This document shows positions 40,200-51,892 of a DNA stretch of 64,000 bases, in pieces. The position numbers and the translations under genes were made by a program. This stretch comes from Schizochytrium sp. TIO01. Lineage: Eukaryota; Sar; Bigyra; Thraustochytrida; Thraustochytriidae. The notes under the pieces are model-generated. The model made no database searches, was not told the DNA's origin, and saw only the letters and a list, made by a program, of their open reading frames with translations. The first letter of the stretch is position 1; each line of letters opens with the position of its first letter. The stretch is taken from positions 233,102-297,101 of the forward strand of contig SMSO01000025.1 in the NCBI GenBank assembly GCA_004764695.1, written 5' to 3'.

Positions 40200-41643
40200 T
40201 GCGCCAAAGAACCCGGGAGCGTGCTTGGACAAGAACCGAAGAAGACCAGTGCCTCGAGCAACCTCGAGGTTGCTTGCCAGCTTGGCCAGAGCGCAGAACC
40301 TCGCGGCCCTCTGGCAGGCAGGTTCTCCAAAGGGCGCGTGGGCGGCGGACCTCGTGGTGCTTTGCGGCAGCCGACGAGTTTATGGTGTCGCACCACATCC
40401 ACGATCCTTTCAGACCGTCTGTGTCCTCCCTCATTAAAGAATTCTCAGTTCTGCGTGCTTCAGAGTTTTTATTTTGAAACGTTCCCGTTAGAAAGAAAAG
40501 AAAAAAGAACACTCTGATTCATCGTTTGGAATCATTGTTTTAGTTGTACAGAGCAAATAGTAAACTAACGAACGACGGTCTCGTGCGTGTGTCTTTTGTA
40601 ATGCGCGTTTCTCGTGATACTTTGAGATTCTCTTCTAATCTTGTCTGTGTCTGGAGCTCGGCTTCCGCTCTGAAGTTTCCTCCACCGCATGCATTTCTAA
40701 AACATCTTGGTTGGAGAGGGTCTCAACGAATGCTGATTTTTGATCCTTTAACATAAAAAAGTTAAGAAACACTTTTTTTCTTCTTTCAAACAAATAATTT
40801 ATAGTTTAAAAAACTAAAAATACTAAAAAGTTGAAAAAACTAAAATAGAAAACAGCAGTAATAGTAATTTAGTTATTACTCATTACTCTTACTTGGAGAG
40901 ACAGTTGGTCATTGTCGCGGCTAATTCACAATTTACATTTTCCGGTTTCAAGATCTTGAGAACTCCAGTGGTCCTGCGCCTCTCTCATCATTGCAATGCC
41001 TTCAAAGATGTCTTGAAACTGTCGAGACATCTCGATCCTGTTGGCAAGGATGGGATCCGAAAACCTTACTTTCAAGGAAACGCGACGAACTCCATTGCAA
41101 AAGCTTTCTCAACATCCAAGCCACGAAGCTTTGCGCGCTCTTGACAGAATGTACATCGCACATACACATATATCACGTAGACTGCCGCGGTTTCTTTGTG
41201 ATCTATATCATATAGATCAGGCCCTTGGAGGCTTGAAGGGAGTTCGTTCAGAGAGACAGCTCGAAAACCCAATGTGGGCTGTTGATGAATACTCTTGCAA
41301 AATGCCCAACAGAGACCAACAGCAGTGCTTCGATGACTAAGTTCATTCTATTTGCCCAGAGAAGCCTTCGTCATCTCTGGCATGTCGATGGCATCCAGGG
41401 TTCAGCCGGCGCCTCCGCCATGGTGAACGTCAAAAGTCTGCTACATCTCGCAAATCCTGAGCCGCCGATGTCAAAATTATTACAGCACCAGCTGACGAAT
41501 GAGCTAAAGTCCAGCGGTCCTCCTTGAACCCCTGAGTGAATCCCTGAGTGGGCCACAATCAAACTCATCTACGTCGCAGAGCTCACTATCAACCCAACGC
41601 CGACTTGCAAAGCAAAGAACCGACCACCACTGTGTCCTTGCAA

Positions 41644-41664
41644 ATAATAATAATAATAATAATA
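41644..41664. repeat. (AAT)n microsatellite
   Basis: Seven AAT triplets in spacer. Confidence 0.9.
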
Positions 41665-42369
41665 GTAACAATACTAAAAGAACACTCGGAACGAGTGAGA
41701 GAACGAAACGAAGAAGCTCTGAACCTCTCAGCTTTCCCTTTTAAAATTAAAAAGCCCTGCTTTCTTTGTTTTAATTTTAATTTAATTCAAAGAGAAGAAA
41801 TTGGGAGCCTGACCCTGAACAGAGTAGCAGTCACATAGGAGACAGTATGCCTGCGTGGTAGCAGCAGTAGCTAACTAATAGGCGGCTGCTGCTACTGCTG
41901 TTATCCACTAAGTAAGGCAAACGAACTGACTGGAGCTCTGTGAAGCTCTGCATTACATCCATCTCACATTCTGTGCAGCAGGGGATTGATTATAACCGGG
42001 ATCTGATCGCAGTGGCTCTCGTTGATCGATCCTGCACGCACGCGGAGGAGTCAAGAGAGGTGCTGAGCTCCGATGCTTTGACGATTCCTTCAGTTTCTGT
42101 CTGGTCTTCCGTCTGTGCCACTTTGAGTCGAGCGTGGCGACCTAACCTGCCTGCCTGTGGCAAAAGCCGCCAAGCTATCCTGCTTCGAGGCTGGCTTAAT
42201 TAATGGTCTGCCTGGCAGGCAGCCTGTGCCAGTCCTCATCCTCCTGGTTGACCTGACGACTTTGGCTGCTGAGCCGAACGAGAGGGCAAAGACTCCTCTG
42301 CTTCCAAGCAAGCACGTCCTCGAACTTGCCGTTGTCAGGCTGCGATTGCTTCGGAAGTGCCGGCTGGCT

Positions 42370-43300
42370 AGCTTGCTAACAGGTTTGACGTGAGGTTTTG
42401 CAGAAGCAGGAGGAGTGCTCGGAGTAGTAGTGGAAGTGGTTCGTTCGCTCGCTCGCCAAGATGACCATGTCGTCCTGGAAACTCACGTGACCGAACGGGG
42501 CATCGCTGATCTTTTGGGCAAGCACGTCGAGCGCGTCGAGCACAGTGCCGATGAAAATAGCGTTCTGAAAGATAAGGATTCTTCAACCTGAGGCCGATGG
42601 CGAAGGTTCTTGAGTTGAAGAGCGCTCCTCCAAGAGCTCCGACAGCTGGGCCACTTTGAAGATATAGATGCCGAAGGCTTTGCAGGAGAAAAAAGTGCCG
42701 AGGAGGCACACGCAAGGAAGCCCAGGTCCGAGTTGGACACCTCAGGTGATGCTGGGGCCATGAAGCCATGGAAGAGATGATCCATCCCAGCCCCGCTCGA
42801 GTGTCGAGGATGTCCTCTTGATTGCTCAGCTTCGGCAACTCCTAAGCACCAAGCTGGGCAAGTCTGCCTTTGGGAGGGGAGTCTACGAGGAAACGCGGCC
42901 GCGCCGCGCATCGTGATGTGCAAGTTGATCCCGAGCGGTTCAGAACCACGAGCGTTGAGGCGAGAGACACGGTGCAACCCTGCGCAGCGGCGGGCGGGAG
43001 CAGTTCATTCCGAGCACGCACCAAACTTGGGACCGCGGACGGCAGCGGTGATGGGCTCCGGCATGGGCAGTGAGCCACACCAAGGTGCTGTAGAAAACAC
43101 CGGTGAGACTCGCTCGAGCGAGGGAAGACGAATCTGCTTGGGAGCGAGGGGAAATCCAAGTCCGCATGGGGCCACCTCGCTCGCGAAGGCCAAGCAAGTT
43201 CGAGCCTACATTTCCAAAGGTGCTTTACATTTCGAATTGTGACAAATTCGAAGCTCAAATTTCGAAGAGTCATTCTGTTGAAATTCGTTCTAATTTTCAA
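42370..43300 (-). pseudogene. Possible decayed gene in a GC-rich island
   Basis: Minus-strand frames here switch repeatedly. One stretch reads LLGTFFSCKAFGIYIFKVAQ, and a second in the same phase after a TGA reads ILIFQNAIFIGTVLDALDVL, then FGHVSFQDDMVILASERTN. Both have the hydrophobic pattern of a real, partly membrane-spanning protein, but no ATG-led intact frame exists and no family is recognised. It may be a degenerate gene or chance. Confidence 0.2.
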
Positions 43301-44000
43301 ATCCCGACGCAGGCAAAAGAGAACACATAAGAGAGAAAGAACGGGGAAGGAAGTTTTGTAAGCTTGAGAAACGAAATCCTAAAACTTTCAAGAAAAAAGA
43401 AAAAGTAAACAAAACAGACAACAGTCCTTCGAAGAATGCTTAAAATGAATGCTTGACTCCAATTGATCCCTCAAAAAATCATCAGACAACAGGCACTCGA
43501 GTGTGAGGCTCATCCATTCGTGTCGATATAGTGGTCTGGCACTTTACTTAGGCCTCTTCGTCGCGGATGCCTGCGTCTTTATGGGTGCTTGCTTTTACAG
43601 GCGCTGTGATAAACCATCTTTTGCGTTGAGGGTTTTCTCAGAGTCAGGTCCAAAATCTTTTGGGTTGTCATTTCTTACAAAAAAGTAGGTAATTCTCATG
43701 TTTTGGTATTAAAAAGCTTTTCAGTTTAACTTAAAGAGTTTTTACTTTAAAAAATAAATTGCAATCACTGGAAAGGAGAAGAGTTTTGGCGAAACTCGAT
43801 GACAAATCACGCCGAAGACTATCACCGGTGTCGCTGAGCTCGAGGACTTTGTAGCTGCTATCTTGTTGATGCATGTGCATTGGTTAGACAGCCGAATACG
43901 CTTCCCAGGGACGACGCTTTCGCTCCCTGAGTTTGCTTTGACGCTGTTTTGGTGTTGTGCGGGTTTCTATTTTCCTTTATAGGAAAAGAAGAGTCTGTGT

Positions 44001-44045
44001 TTTGCTTTGGTTTGCTTTGGTTTGCTTTGGTTTGCTTTGGTTTGG
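44001..44045. repeat. 10-bp tandem repeat (TTTGCTTTGG)
   Basis: Four and a half exact copies of a 10-bp unit, longer than the tetranucleotide repeats seen elsewhere here. Confidence 0.92.
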
Positions 44046-45629
44046 ATTCTCCGTACGGTTCTTCACATCAGTGATCGATTGATGAAACTCCGTGCTTTAT
44101 GCGAGAGCTACGCCGACTTCCTCAAACCCTCTTCGGCCTTTGGTGTCTTGCAGGTGTCTGTGCATATCATTTGCTCGTCCAATTCACATTGATTGCATTT
44201 TGTCCATCCGAATGGTTCTGACTGTGGCCATTCACCGTTCTTATACGATGATATGCTGTCGTGGCAATCGTTTCGCTGATGATCGCGATTGCAATCCTTG
44301 GCCAATAAATTGCAGGCAAATCACAAACTGAAGATCGCTTTTTGCTGTCACGAAGAGTCGTATCGCCTTCTTGATGCAGAGATGAATACATGTTGTTCGG
44401 AACTCCTGTGCCAAACTCACATTCGCGCAGCTCGAGACTGGGTACTTAGCCATGAGGGTTTGGCATCGTTGGAGAGCAAGATCTCGCGCTCTGTGTAAGC
44501 CAAGCTCGTCTTGCTGGTGCCATAATCATTGGGAAATCCACGCGAGTCTTCACATGAACTCGGCATTGGTCAACTTGAGCTCCAGAATCAACAGCAGACC
44601 ACCTGAATAGCTCTGAAGAGATCAGATGTCCTTTTGAAGAGATCAATCAGACGTCATCCAGCCATCTCCTTACCAAGCGCTCTTGAATCTTGAGGCTTCG
44701 GCAATCTTGGAAATGTCGAGCTCCACGAAGGCTTAGACCGAACTAACTTCGTCTCCCTCCCTGTGTAAACCAAGCAGGCAAGCAAGCAAGCAAGCACCGA
44801 CGCCTTAGGATGTAAAAGCTGAGCTCTGCAGGCCTGGTGTTGCACGTCGTTCGTGCAGCATTTATTGGTTTGGTTCGCAGGTTTCTATCCTCGTTGTGGT
44901 CTTCTGTTTCATTGATCCATATATTCTGTTTCATTTCCCCGTTTCCCGCCAAACTAACAGATCAATCATACCCCACAAATGAAACGAACAAAGTTGACCT
45001 TTATAAAATAAAAAGCGCGGCACAATCCAAAAAGCAAACAATCAAACAAAGGAGCGAATTGACCGCGTCATACGCAGATAAGCACCGCCCAATGAAACCT
45101 CAAACACGCATTGGTCCAAAGCCTCGTGGAGATCGAGAGTCCTACAACTCGAAGAGAGTCAGAAGGCACTATCGGCGGTGACTTCGCAGCGCTTCGAACT
45201 GAAAATTGTACACAGCACCAGCAACCAAACTAAAAGAATAGAAGCAGGAAAAACAAAAGAAAACAAAAGAAAACAATAGAATAGAATAGAAAGCTGAAAA
45301 GAGCGTCCTAAGTCCTGCGCTCCTATTGTTTCTGTTAATAATATACTACTGGACCGCATTTTCAAATCCTGGACCTTCGAAAGAGAACAAAGAAAAGAAC
45401 TTCTGAACATATTTTTTTTTTCCATATTTTTTTGTAATATGATTTTAAAGTAACATAAAAAGTGAGCAAATAAAACATTTTAGAAGATAGTTTTTCTTCG
45501 GGTGCTCTGAACCTCACTTAGTAGTCACATCGTAGGTAACTCCTACGCGGCCTGAGGTCGTAAGTTTTCCCGCTTTTTCCCTTTCCAAGATTTGAATTAA
45601 AATCCATTGTTCTTCCTTAGCAGTACCAT

Positions 45630-45631
<2 letters not shown>

Positions 45632-45665
<34 letters not shown>
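45632..45665. repeat. (TC)n microsatellite
   Basis: Seventeen TC dinucleotides in spacer. Confidence 0.95.
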
Positions 45666-45669
<4 letters not shown>

Positions 45670-46197
45670 ACAGCAGTAGTAGCAGTACTTATGCCGCACC
45701 TACCAGCAGCTTTCCAAAAGAACTTTGAGAATCGTGGAGAAGAGAGAAGAGATAAGAGAGAAGGAACCCGAAGAAAAGAGGCACTTCAAAGAGAGCAATA
45801 GAAAGAAAGGATTGAGAATTTAGAATTTAGAATTCCTAAAGAAAGAAAGAAACAAAAACCAAATTCAATTATCGCTTTCGTCGTCAGCGGCGGCGCTGAC
45901 TTCGTTTGTGGACTCCTCGAAGTCGGCGCTTCCAGGCCGCTGAGTGCCTGCCTGCCTGGCTGCGTGGCTGCCTGGCCAGGACCGCAGGTGCACGCACGAG
46001 ACGCCTGCCCGCCGCGCCTGAGCAGAGGCTCTGGAGAGCTGGACTGCGCTCGCTTTGGGCTCCTAAGCGAGGCCTCTTTTGAATTCAATTCAAATTCGTC
46101 GCTCTCTGTTCTCTCTTGTTTTCTTTCTTTGTTCCTTTTGCTTGACCAGTGCTAGGTGATCATAAGAGTTACGGGTAAGAGTGGGCACGGAGGAAGC

Positions 46198-46254
46198 AAA
46201 AGAAGGGAACGGAAAGAACGAAAGAACGAAAGAAGGGAACAGAAAGAAGAACGA

Positions 46255-46334
<80 letters not shown>
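46198..46334. repeat. (GAAA)n microsatellite
   Basis: A perfect GAAA array from about 46251 to 46334 (over twenty copies), preceded by an imperfect GAAC/GGAA stretch. It lies about 650 bp upstream of the sterol glucosyltransferase start. Confidence 0.95.
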
Positions 46335-46526
46335 AGAGCTGACTCGGAAACGAAACCAACTCCGGCGAGCGAGCGCCGCCAGAACGTAGGTAGCTAGCCA
46401 GGCATTGGGCAGGTTGCGAACAAATCGGCCAAGCTCCCGCGCGCCGAAACTCCGTGCACCTTTGTCTAGGCCGACACGGCGACCGCCGCTCTTGACGCAG
46501 TTGTTCTTGGTGCTGGTCTCGCTGAC

Positions 46527-46653
46527 ATTCGTTCGTTCGTTCGTTCGTTCGTTCATTCATTCATTCATTCTTTCATTCTTTCACTCAATCAAAGATCAAT
46601 CAAAAATCAATCAAAAATCAATCAAAAATCAATCAAAATCAAAATCAATCAAT
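46527..46653. repeat. TTCG/TTCA tetranucleotides followed by an 11-bp ATCAATCAAAA repeat
   Basis: TTCG units shade into TTCA units (46527-46586), followed by about five units of an A-rich 10-11-bp repeat (46594-46653). It sits in the upstream region of the sterol glucosyltransferase. Confidence 0.92.
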
Positions 46654-46981
46654 CCATTGGTGTTCTGTCGATATATATCCATCCGTATATAGAGAGGTCT
46701 CTCTCTGTATAGACTGCTTTGAAACATTGAAAGAATCATTTGGTTTTGTGCTGTGGCCGTAAGACTCTGTGCGCTGTAGTAGGGGTTTAGGCTAGCTCAG
46801 GAGCTAGTACAGTGGAGGTCGGTTCCTGAGGAGCCTTAGCGTGAGCACAAGCAAGCAAACCAAGAGAAGACGAAAGCAAGACGCGAATTAGGGCCCGGGG
46901 AAGACAAGTTGTTGACGGTGAGCAGCGGAAGACGAGGGCGAAGACGAGGTCGAGAGGGGTGCAGGGCCAAAGCGGGCGGAG

Positions 46982-49900
46982 ATGGGCAACACATGCTGCT
47001 CGCCGCCGAGGTCAGACCTGGCCGCAAGCGCCGCACCTAAAAACGCGACGTCTACACCTCAGGAGCGAGGCGTGAACGTGACGACCTCACACAATATTGG
47101 CCCAAATGAAGTGCTGCCAGCAGCGTCGGCACCGCTTGAACCTACATCGCCAGGCACACCGGGAAATCCACACAGAGTCTTCAGCGATGATGATGATGAG
47201 GACGATGATGAGGACGACGACGCCAACGATAGCATGGCAAAGGAGCGCAAGGAGTTCCGTAATCTAGCGAACACCGAGAAGCGCATTCACTATGACTTTG
47301 ATACTAATGTCGACAGAAAAGACATCGTCGAGTTGTCGTTCGTCATCGAGTGCGTGGATAATGTACCGCTCGACGAAACGCCGCGTCTTGCCACCGCAGG
47401 CGTCTTCGTGCGTCTCCGAGTATACGACGCCAATGGAAACAGGCGTCGTGGCAAGATTGAGAGTAAGGTCGATCGGCACACCTCAGGCAATGGAGAAGGC
47501 AGATATATCTTTAATCTTCGTGTGGTTGTAGAGAATGCCGTCGTTTCTGATGTACTTAAATTTAGCGTCTACAGGAAATACCTATTGGAGGCCAAGGGGC
47601 ATAAGATTGGCCGCACGCTGATTTCTGTCAAGGATATCCGTGGCCACCACAATATGCCCGAGCTTTGGCTGTTTAACAACCTTGGCATCCCCATATTTGA
47701 CCGTAAATTCGAAAACCCTACCACACTTTGCATCCGCACAATTCAAGCACGTCAACGCGCTCCCCAGCTGAAGAACCAAGCCTTCGCGCTTTCTCTCGGT
47801 AACCTTGCTCTTTCGCAAGGTGGTATCGCAAACTCAGATAGCAGCTCTATTCGTCAAGAGGCAAAACAAATGAGACAGAAGCGTGACAGTGACGCAAATA
47901 CCACCGATGACTTCGATGGTGATGCTAGTCAGGAAGGTAAAATCAACGATAACCATGGCACTGAAACCGCGGTACCCGTGGATCTGGTGGCCCAAGATGA
48001 GGACAAGAAAGAGGTCACAAATGTTGATTTAAGCAATGTTGATAAAAACGAGGCCGAATCCCTCATAGACACCCCACAAGGGGACCACATGAACGAAAAC
48101 ATTTCCGTCAATGGAAAAGATGACATCAGAGAAGACAAAGGTTCTGCGAATACTTCAGTCTCTTCTGATAGTGCTTCCCAAGTGACCATGCTCACCGCAG
48201 AAGATGTCCCTGATATTGATGGGGAGCTCTCCATTAGAGACGAAGATAACTCAACTGATGACATTGATGATGTCAGCGATTCCATTATACACGACCATAC
48301 CTCGGAGGACCACAGCACTGAGCATGGCGATGCAGAAGAGGATGAAAAATTAAGGAAAACCATTGATGATGACGACTATCATGGAGATGATGACAATCAG
48401 AATAGTGAGCACGAGGATACAGACCACGACGACGATCAATCTAGTGTGGATGACGAAGAAGGCATTTTGATTCGTCCTTCTGGCGAGGAAGAACTCAAAT
48501 TGTCCCCAACCAGCGCTTCAGATCTTACCTCCCCCAAGACCCTGTTAATGATGACTCGCGGCACACGTGGTGACGTACAACCATTCCTAGCTCTTGCTCG
48601 AGGTCTGGCTGAAACCTATGGCTGGGATATTCACATTTGTACAGAGATACGCTATAAGTCCCTTGTTGAAAAGTATAGTGACGTTAAACGGGGCGGCGTA
48701 CATTTCGTACCAAGTGGAGGTGACACAGAAGCTCGCATTTCCAAACCAATTGCACAATGGGCAATCAACACCAAGATGCGCCTTATGCAAGCCGCCATGC
48801 TCAGTCGCGTCGAAAGAGAGTACTTTGATTCCGAACCAGCCTTCTTTTATTGGGCTCGTACTCTACAACCGGATTTTCTATGCTACTCTTTTACAACTGC
48901 TAACATTGCTTTCATTATTAGTGAAGCCCTGAATATACCCATGGTTGGTTTCTTCCTTCAACCGACCTGCTTACCTTCAAAGACATACCAGCCCATTACA
49001 CCGCTCCGGAAAATGGAAGATGCCTTTATTGATTTTGACATTAATCCTATTGACTTTGAGGGACACGAAGTCTTCGGATTCATTAAGCGACTGATGGAGA
49101 ATAATCCCATCACTACACGTCTTGATGACTTGTATCGGCGCCGTGGACTCACCAGGAAATTTGATGGTCGTCACGACTTTGAAGTAATTGTTGAGCGCAA
49201 GTTTCCCGTGCTTGTGCCAATCAAAGAAGATGCCTTTGGAGGACATCCCGCTGATTGGCCTGATTCCGTGCACATGTCAGAATTTATCTTTCTTCGAACA
49301 AGCGGTGTTCCAGAGCTCACAGATGAAGTAGAGACCTTCTTGCGTCGTTCCAAGGAGAAAAATTATAGAACAATGTGTATTTGTTTCAGCTCGATGCCAG
49401 TCTCGCGCATTCGCATTTTGCAGTCTGCACTCCACATTCTCGACAAGTGCCCAGGCCCATACAAACCAAGCATCCTTGCGCTTGTAGGCAACCGCCCGGA
49501 TAATGAACAACGCGATGCGAATCAAGAAGCTCGAGCAGAAGAATACGCTCGTGATGACCGTTTGCTGATTGTAGATGGAGCACCGTTCTCCAAATTGTTC
49601 CCACGTTTGGACTTTCTTGTTACCCATGGTGGTTTAGGCACCACTGCAGAGGCCCTTGCAGCAGGTGTTCCGTGTATGGTTACAGGTGTATTGTTGATGG
49701 ATCAACGTTTCTGGGGCACAAGAATCGAGGCGCTAGGCGTAGGCCCCCCCGCGGTTCACATTTCAGACTTCAATGATGCTATTGTTGGCATTCTACCTGA
49801 AGGTCTTAACCCCAACTCAAAATGGAGGTCGCGAGCTAAGGAGGTCTCCGAAAAGATGTTCCCTGGTGGAATTAAAAACATGTCTGATGGAGTTCAGGAA

Positions 49901-50257
49901 AATGTAGCAATGTTCTTAAAGGCAGCGTCGGAGGCATTTGCTGCACCAGGTGATCGCCCGGAGCGCAGACGTCGCTCTCGTGGATTATCTGCTGGCTCTA
50001 CAAGATTCTCGAGGACTCGTGTTGCACGGTCTATCGGCGACAAATTCCATCTGCATTCTCCGTCACACCGCCGCAGCAACAGCCGGGGCTCCACTATGTC
50101 GGATACGAATAGCGAAGGTCGCCGTGGTAGTCGGCACAGCCCAGCCAGCCATTCAGACTCAGATGATAATCACACTATTGGCTCTGAGTATGGATCGCCA
50201 GTTGATAAGTCAGCTCCCATTCATGGTGTAGCTCATCGTACGACTGCGTCCTTTTAG
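46982..50257 (+). CDS. C2-domain sterol 3-beta-glucosyltransferase
   Basis: ATG at 46982 opens 1091 residues. The protein starts MGNTCCSPP, a Gly2 N-myristoylation pattern with adjacent Cys for palmitoylation, suggesting membrane anchoring. A C2-like beta domain spans about 110-270 (IVELSFVIECVDNVPL, VFVRLRVYD, YIFNLRVVV). A long acidic linker runs to about 515. The catalytic part is GT1/GT28-like: PKTLLMMTRGTRGDVQPFLA (about 517), then FLQPT and, in the sugar-nucleotide site, VTHGGLGTTAEALAAGVPC (about 880) with MDQRFWG. This matches UDP-glucose:sterol glucosyltransferases of plants (UGT80) and fungi (Atg26/UGT51), which form steryl glucosides. The fungal enzyme uses PH/GRAM domains where this one has C2. 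The Ser/Arg-rich tail (about 990-1091) may be phosphorylated. Intronless. Confidence 0.9.
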   Translation: MGNTCCSPPRSDLAASAAPKNATSTPQERGVNVTTSHNIGPNEVLPAASAPLEPTSPGTPGNPHRVFSDDDDEDDDEDDDANDSMAKERKEFRNLANTEKRIHYDFDTNVDRKDIVELSFVIECVDNVPLDETPRLATAGVFVRLRVYDANGNRRRGKIESKVDRHTSGNGEGRYIFNLRVVVENAVVSDVLKFSVYRKYLLEAKGHKIGRTLISVKDIRGHHNMPELWLFNNLGIPIFDRKFENPTTLCIRTIQARQRAPQLKNQAFALSLGNLALSQGGIANSDSSSIRQEAKQMRQKRDSDANTTDDFDGDASQEGKINDNHGTETAVPVDLVAQDEDKKEVTNVDLSNVDKNEAESLIDTPQGDHMNENISVNGKDDIREDKGSANTSVSSDSASQVTMLTAEDVPDIDGELSIRDEDNSTDDIDDVSDSIIHDHTSEDHSTEHGDAEEDEKLRKTIDDDDYHGDDDNQNSEHEDTDHDDDQSSVDDEEGILIRPSGEEELKLSPTSASDLTSPKTLLMMTRGTRGDVQPFLALARGLAETYGWDIHICTEIRYKSLVEKYSDVKRGGVHFVPSGGDTEARISKPIAQWAINTKMRLMQAAMLSRVEREYFDSEPAFFYWARTLQPDFLCYSFTTANIAFIISEALNIPMVGFFLQPTCLPSKTYQPITPLRKMEDAFIDFDINPIDFEGHEVFGFIKRLMENNPITTRLDDLYRRRGLTRKFDGRHDFEVIVERKFPVLVPIKEDAFGGHPADWPDSVHMSEFIFLRTSGVPELTDEVETFLRRSKEKNYRTMCICFSSMPVSRIRILQSALHILDKCPGPYKPSILALVGNRPDNEQRDANQEARAEEYARDDRLLIVDGAPFSKLFPRLDFLVTHGGLGTTAEALAAGVPCMVTGVLLMDQRFWGTRIEALGVGPPAVHISDFNDAIVGILPEGLNPNSKWRSRAKEVSEKMFPGGIKNMSDGVQENVAMFLKAASEAFAAPGDRPERRRRSRGLSAGSTRFSRTRVARSIGDKFHLHSPSHRRSNSRGSTMSDTNSEGRRGSRHSPASHSDSDDNHTIGSEYGSPVDKSAPIHGVAHRTTASF

Positions 50258-51892
50258 AGAGAGATAAATTGTATCCCCTATCCCATGTACCCCTTCAACC
50301 CACACATGCATAGTAGATTTACGTAAGATTAATCGATCAAAATTCTAATTCATTTAGGTATTCAAAATGCGTGCTGCAAGTTTAGTTTGCTTTAAGCTTC
50401 AGGACCTCTGGACAGTTGTTACTAACCTTTCTTTAAGATCCGCATGACACTTTGTATTGAAGAACACAAACTCAGAAATTTAATCATAAGTGTACAAGAA
50501 AAGGTCTTTTGATATAAGCGTAGGAGCTACAACAATATGAACCACCAGCATTTAATAATGATGAAATTCAATTTGAAGGCCTTTTGTTGTCAAGAGTACT
50601 ACAAATTTGTACCATGTACTGCCGGGTTGCAGGGAGTCACTCACGACACAGGATTCTATAACGACCAGCATAGAAAATTTTCGTGGTTGCTTTCCTGGAT
50701 AATCTCGAAGCTGCCCTCTGCTCCCACATCCCCTTTTCTCGTGCTTTTCCTTTTACATGCCGCAGTTTTTGACTCATATACTCTCGCGGTGTTCGGTTGA
50801 CATTTTCTCAGGATGTCAGTCGTAGCACTTACGTTTTGTCTTCGTGTGCACAACTGTCCTACTCTTCCATTCTTTTCGAGTTCCTTACACCAACATAATC
50901 TCAAGGTGGCGCGATGTTTCGAATATGGTGTTCTCTTTGCCTTTTGCTTACACGAGCATAGATGGTAGAGAAGTCACCTGTTTAGACTTGATGGATACTT
51001 TTGCTTCCCAGGAACTCTAACTTTTTCTCAACTTGATTTTGATTGAAGGTATGTGCATTCACAGGTAGATAATTATTGAATTACCACAACTTATGCTTAG
51101 CACGTACCTAGAAGTGATTACGTAGATAGGTAGGGTAGTTAGTACCTACCTAATCGAAAAGAGAGAAGGAAACAGCATTTGCATTTTCATTCCATTTTGC
51201 ACAGCTGCATCATCCAATGCTCTCCCTTTACGTCTTTTGTTACAGCTTGGATTACTCGCTCCTCCGAGAAAGCAGCCTTTCTACAGATCAACCCACTTAT
51301 CAGCACAGCTTAGCTGCCAATGAATGTCTTCGCGTGCACACAAATGGGCGCAGGGACAAAGCCTAAACGACATTCATTCATGCATTTTTATTCGTAAAAC
51401 TAAAAGAAATTGGTCTCTCGAAAGAAAGACGAATCGCAATTAAACAAAACTGAGGCCTCTTGCAGGCACAGAATGGCCGCCTGTACCCCGTTTTGCCCGG
51501 CACCCCGCCCCAACTCGGGGTGGGCACTCAGTCTAGACCTATCCTTGGAAAGCGAGGATGACCTTCAGGTTCTATATTGGAGCAGCTTCATTTATGAACT
51601 TGATTCAGAATTATCATATTATAAAGGGAGTAGTTATAAGCGGTAACATTATCTACTGTGGAATAGGGCTAAAAAGAGGAGAAACGAAAGAAGAGAAAAA
51701 TGATGACGAACAAAGACTTTGCATACTATGTTGTTTCGTCCTAATCCTCGTCCAAACTTGCAAACGCCACGGCTCGTGCTTTGGCGGCCCGGGCCGCTGC
51801 CGAAGTGCTCGTTGGGGCCGGAAAGGTCTGGGCGCCTCGGCCCAGCGGCGGGCAGGGCTAGAGGGTAGGTCCTGAACTGCCTTACTCGCAGG
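50258..51892. other. Intergenic, no supported gene
   Basis: AT-rich spacer with a TAGGTAGG/CCTACCTA patch at about 51125-51155. A GC-rich stretch at 51750-51870 directly precedes the longin gene. Frames at 50537 and 51410 are chance-like. Confidence 0.6.

Larger units (their letters stand above)
39188..46981. other. 7.8-kb stretch without a supported intact gene
   Basis: Sub-regions: 39.5 kb, TTCGAAGAAG palindromes; 39.7-40.4 kb, GC-rich with a CAG-type repeat; 40.75-40.9 kb, AT-rich; 41.6 kb, (AAT)n; 42.1-43.25 kb, a GC-rich island with broken minus-strand frames that look partly protein-like; 44.0 kb, a 10-bp tandem repeat; 45.4-45.5 kb, AT-rich; 45.63 kb, (TC)n; 45.9-46.5 kb, GC-rich with a long GAAA repeat, then TTCG/TTCA and ATCAATCAAAA repeats; 46.8-46.98 kb, the leader of the sterol glucosyltransferase. 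Confidence 0.5.

Noticed and set aside
40056-40517. Poly-Ala/Gln/Cys frames over the CAG repeat
   Set aside because: Every frame is open through a CAG repeat; flanks show no conserved protein.
46152-46560. Frames of FLSFFLSF and ERKKERKK type
   Set aside because: Translation of the GAAA microsatellite.
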